Shown here: positions 6,159-6,486 of the stretch, piece by piece
How the letters are laid out: every line of letters starts with the position of its first letter
Position numbering within the stretch: position 1 is the first letter of the stretch
Source: an uncultured Clostridium sp.
Lineage (GTDB): Bacteria; Bacillota_A; Clostridia; TANB77; CAG-508
Direction of reading: 5' to 3'
Length of the DNA stretch: 6,486 nt
Assembly: GCA_905200315.1 (NCBI GenBank)
Contig: CAJKKA010000091.1
Location: 1 to 6,486, forward strand
Translations under genes and position numbers: made by a program
Notes under the pieces: model-generated
Told to the model about the DNA's origin: nothing
The model's input: the letters and a program-made list of their open reading frames with translations, nothing else
Databases searched by the model: none

Positions 6159-6235
6159 GCTCCCTTAGCTCAGTTGGTCAGAGCAACCGGCTCATAACCG
6201 GTGGGTCCAAGGTTCAAATCCTTGAGGGAGCACCA
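6159..6235 (+). tRNA. tRNA with CAU anticodon, probable tRNA-Ile2 (lysidine type), otherwise tRNA-Met
   Basis: A complete 77-base cloverleaf with encoded CCA: acceptor GCTCCCT/AGGGAGC, D arm GCTC/GAGC, anticodon stem ACCGG/CCGGT around CTCATAA (anticodon CAT at 6193-6195), and T arm CAAGG/CCTTG. The first pair is G1-C72 and the anticodon stem lacks three consecutive G-C pairs, so it is not the initiator. Acceptor positions 4-7 are CCCU, as in E. coli tRNA-Ile2 and unlike its elongator Met tRNA; C4-G69 and C5-G68 are known TilS recognition pairs. If C34 is changed to lysidine it reads AUA as isoleucine. A bare anticodon call would say Met. Confidence 0.93.
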
Positions 6236-6255
6236 CTTTTTTTATTTTAATATTT

Positions 6256-6341
6256 GGGTAGGTGGCCGAGTGGCTAAAGGCGGCAGACTGTAAATCTGTT
6301 CTCATTTGAGTACGATGGTTCGAATCCATCCCTGCCCACCA
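6256..6341 (+). tRNA. tRNA-Tyr (GUA anticodon)
   Basis: An 86-base class II tRNA with encoded CCA: acceptor GGGTAGG/CCTGCCC (one G-U pair), anticodon stem GCAGA/TCTGT around CTGTAAA (anticodon GTA), a long variable arm with CTCA/TGAG stem as expected for bacterial tRNA-Tyr, and T arm GATGG/CCATC. Only 20 T-rich bases separate it from the previous tRNA, so both are cut from one precursor. Confidence 0.96.
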
Positions 6342-6343
6342 TG

Positions 6344-6372
6344 AAAAGCATAGCAAAAGCTATGCTTTTTTT
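6344..6372 (+). terminator. Intrinsic terminator of the tRNA operon
   Basis: An 11-bp perfect stem (6344-6354 with 6359-6369), an AAAA loop, and a run of seven T residues (6366-6372), starting two bases after the CCA of tRNA-Tyr. Confidence 0.93.
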
Positions 6373-6380
6373 GTATACTA

Positions 6381-6409
6381 TTGACTTTCTCAATAAATTT
6401 GATTATAAT
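6381..6409 (+). promoter_or_regulatory. Near-consensus sigma-A promoter reading out of the right end
   Basis: TTGACT (6381-6386) and TATAAT (6404-6409) are 17 bases apart, immediately after the tRNA terminator. Predicted transcription start is near 6416. What it drives is beyond the window. The remaining 70 bases contain an ATG at 6421 with 22 open codons but no usable ribosome binding site, so a structured RNA or leader is equally possible. Confidence 0.8.
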
Positions 6410-6486
6410 AAAAATAGGAAATGGAGAATCCACAAACGTGGTTTGCCAGTTATATATGTAAAAAAACACACCTAACCGTCAAGTAC

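Noticed and set aside
6159..6341. tRNA genes as an attachment site for an integrated element
   Set aside because: No integrase gene, no repeat of the tRNA 3' ends elsewhere in the window, and the pair is followed by a normal terminator.

Overview
This is a very AT-rich window (roughly a quarter G+C by eye) with AGGAGG-type ribosome binding sites, TTGACA/TATAAT promoters 17 bases apart and the standard genetic code (Trp is TGG, and TGA is a stop). The gene content fits a low-GC Firmicute, most likely a member of the Clostridia. It includes a TGS-domain nucleoside kinase, an RNHCP zinc-ribbon protein, an Amidase_6 protein, a FemX-like aminoacyltransferase and a membrane-anchored polysaccharide deacetylase. 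I cannot name a genus.

Layout: all protein genes lie on the minus strand, so transcription runs from about position 6040 down to position 1. In order of transcription they are: an unrecognised 258-aa protein with one hydrophobic segment (5205-5981); a 165-aa Amidase_6 protein (4648-5145); a PflX-like radical SAM enzyme (3681-4592); a TGS/uridine-kinase-like nucleoside kinase (2066-3697); an RNHCP protein (1745-2056); a polysaccharide deacetylase with a signal anchor and an Ig-like domain (688-1728); and the N-terminal part of a FemX-like protein (26-505). The radical SAM gene has an exact-consensus sigma-A promoter whose -35 box contains the amidase stop codon. From there radical SAM, kinase, RNHCP and deacetylase are packed with a 17-base overlap and gaps of 9 and 16 bases, as one operon. 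A near-perfect 31-base palindrome after the deacetylase probably ends that transcript, and fem has its own candidate promoter.

On the plus strand, a strong promoter at 6111-6139 drives two tRNAs: a CAU-anticodon tRNA that looks more like tRNA-Ile2 (the lysidine tRNA) than tRNA-Met, and tRNA-Tyr(GUA). They end at a clear intrinsic terminator. A further near-consensus promoter at 6381-6409 reads out of the right end into something not contained here.

Functionally this is a chromosomal backbone with a cell-envelope theme at the left (deacetylase, FemX, possibly the amidase). In the middle is a conserved but poorly understood trio: radical SAM, nucleoside kinase and RNHCP. I see no phage, insertion sequence, CRISPR or defence system. 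The points most worth a second look are a hairpin that buries the amidase Shine-Dalgarno sequence, the abrupt loss of the FemX frame in GC-richer sequence at the left edge, the unrecognised 258-aa protein beside the amidase, and the outgoing promoter at the right edge.
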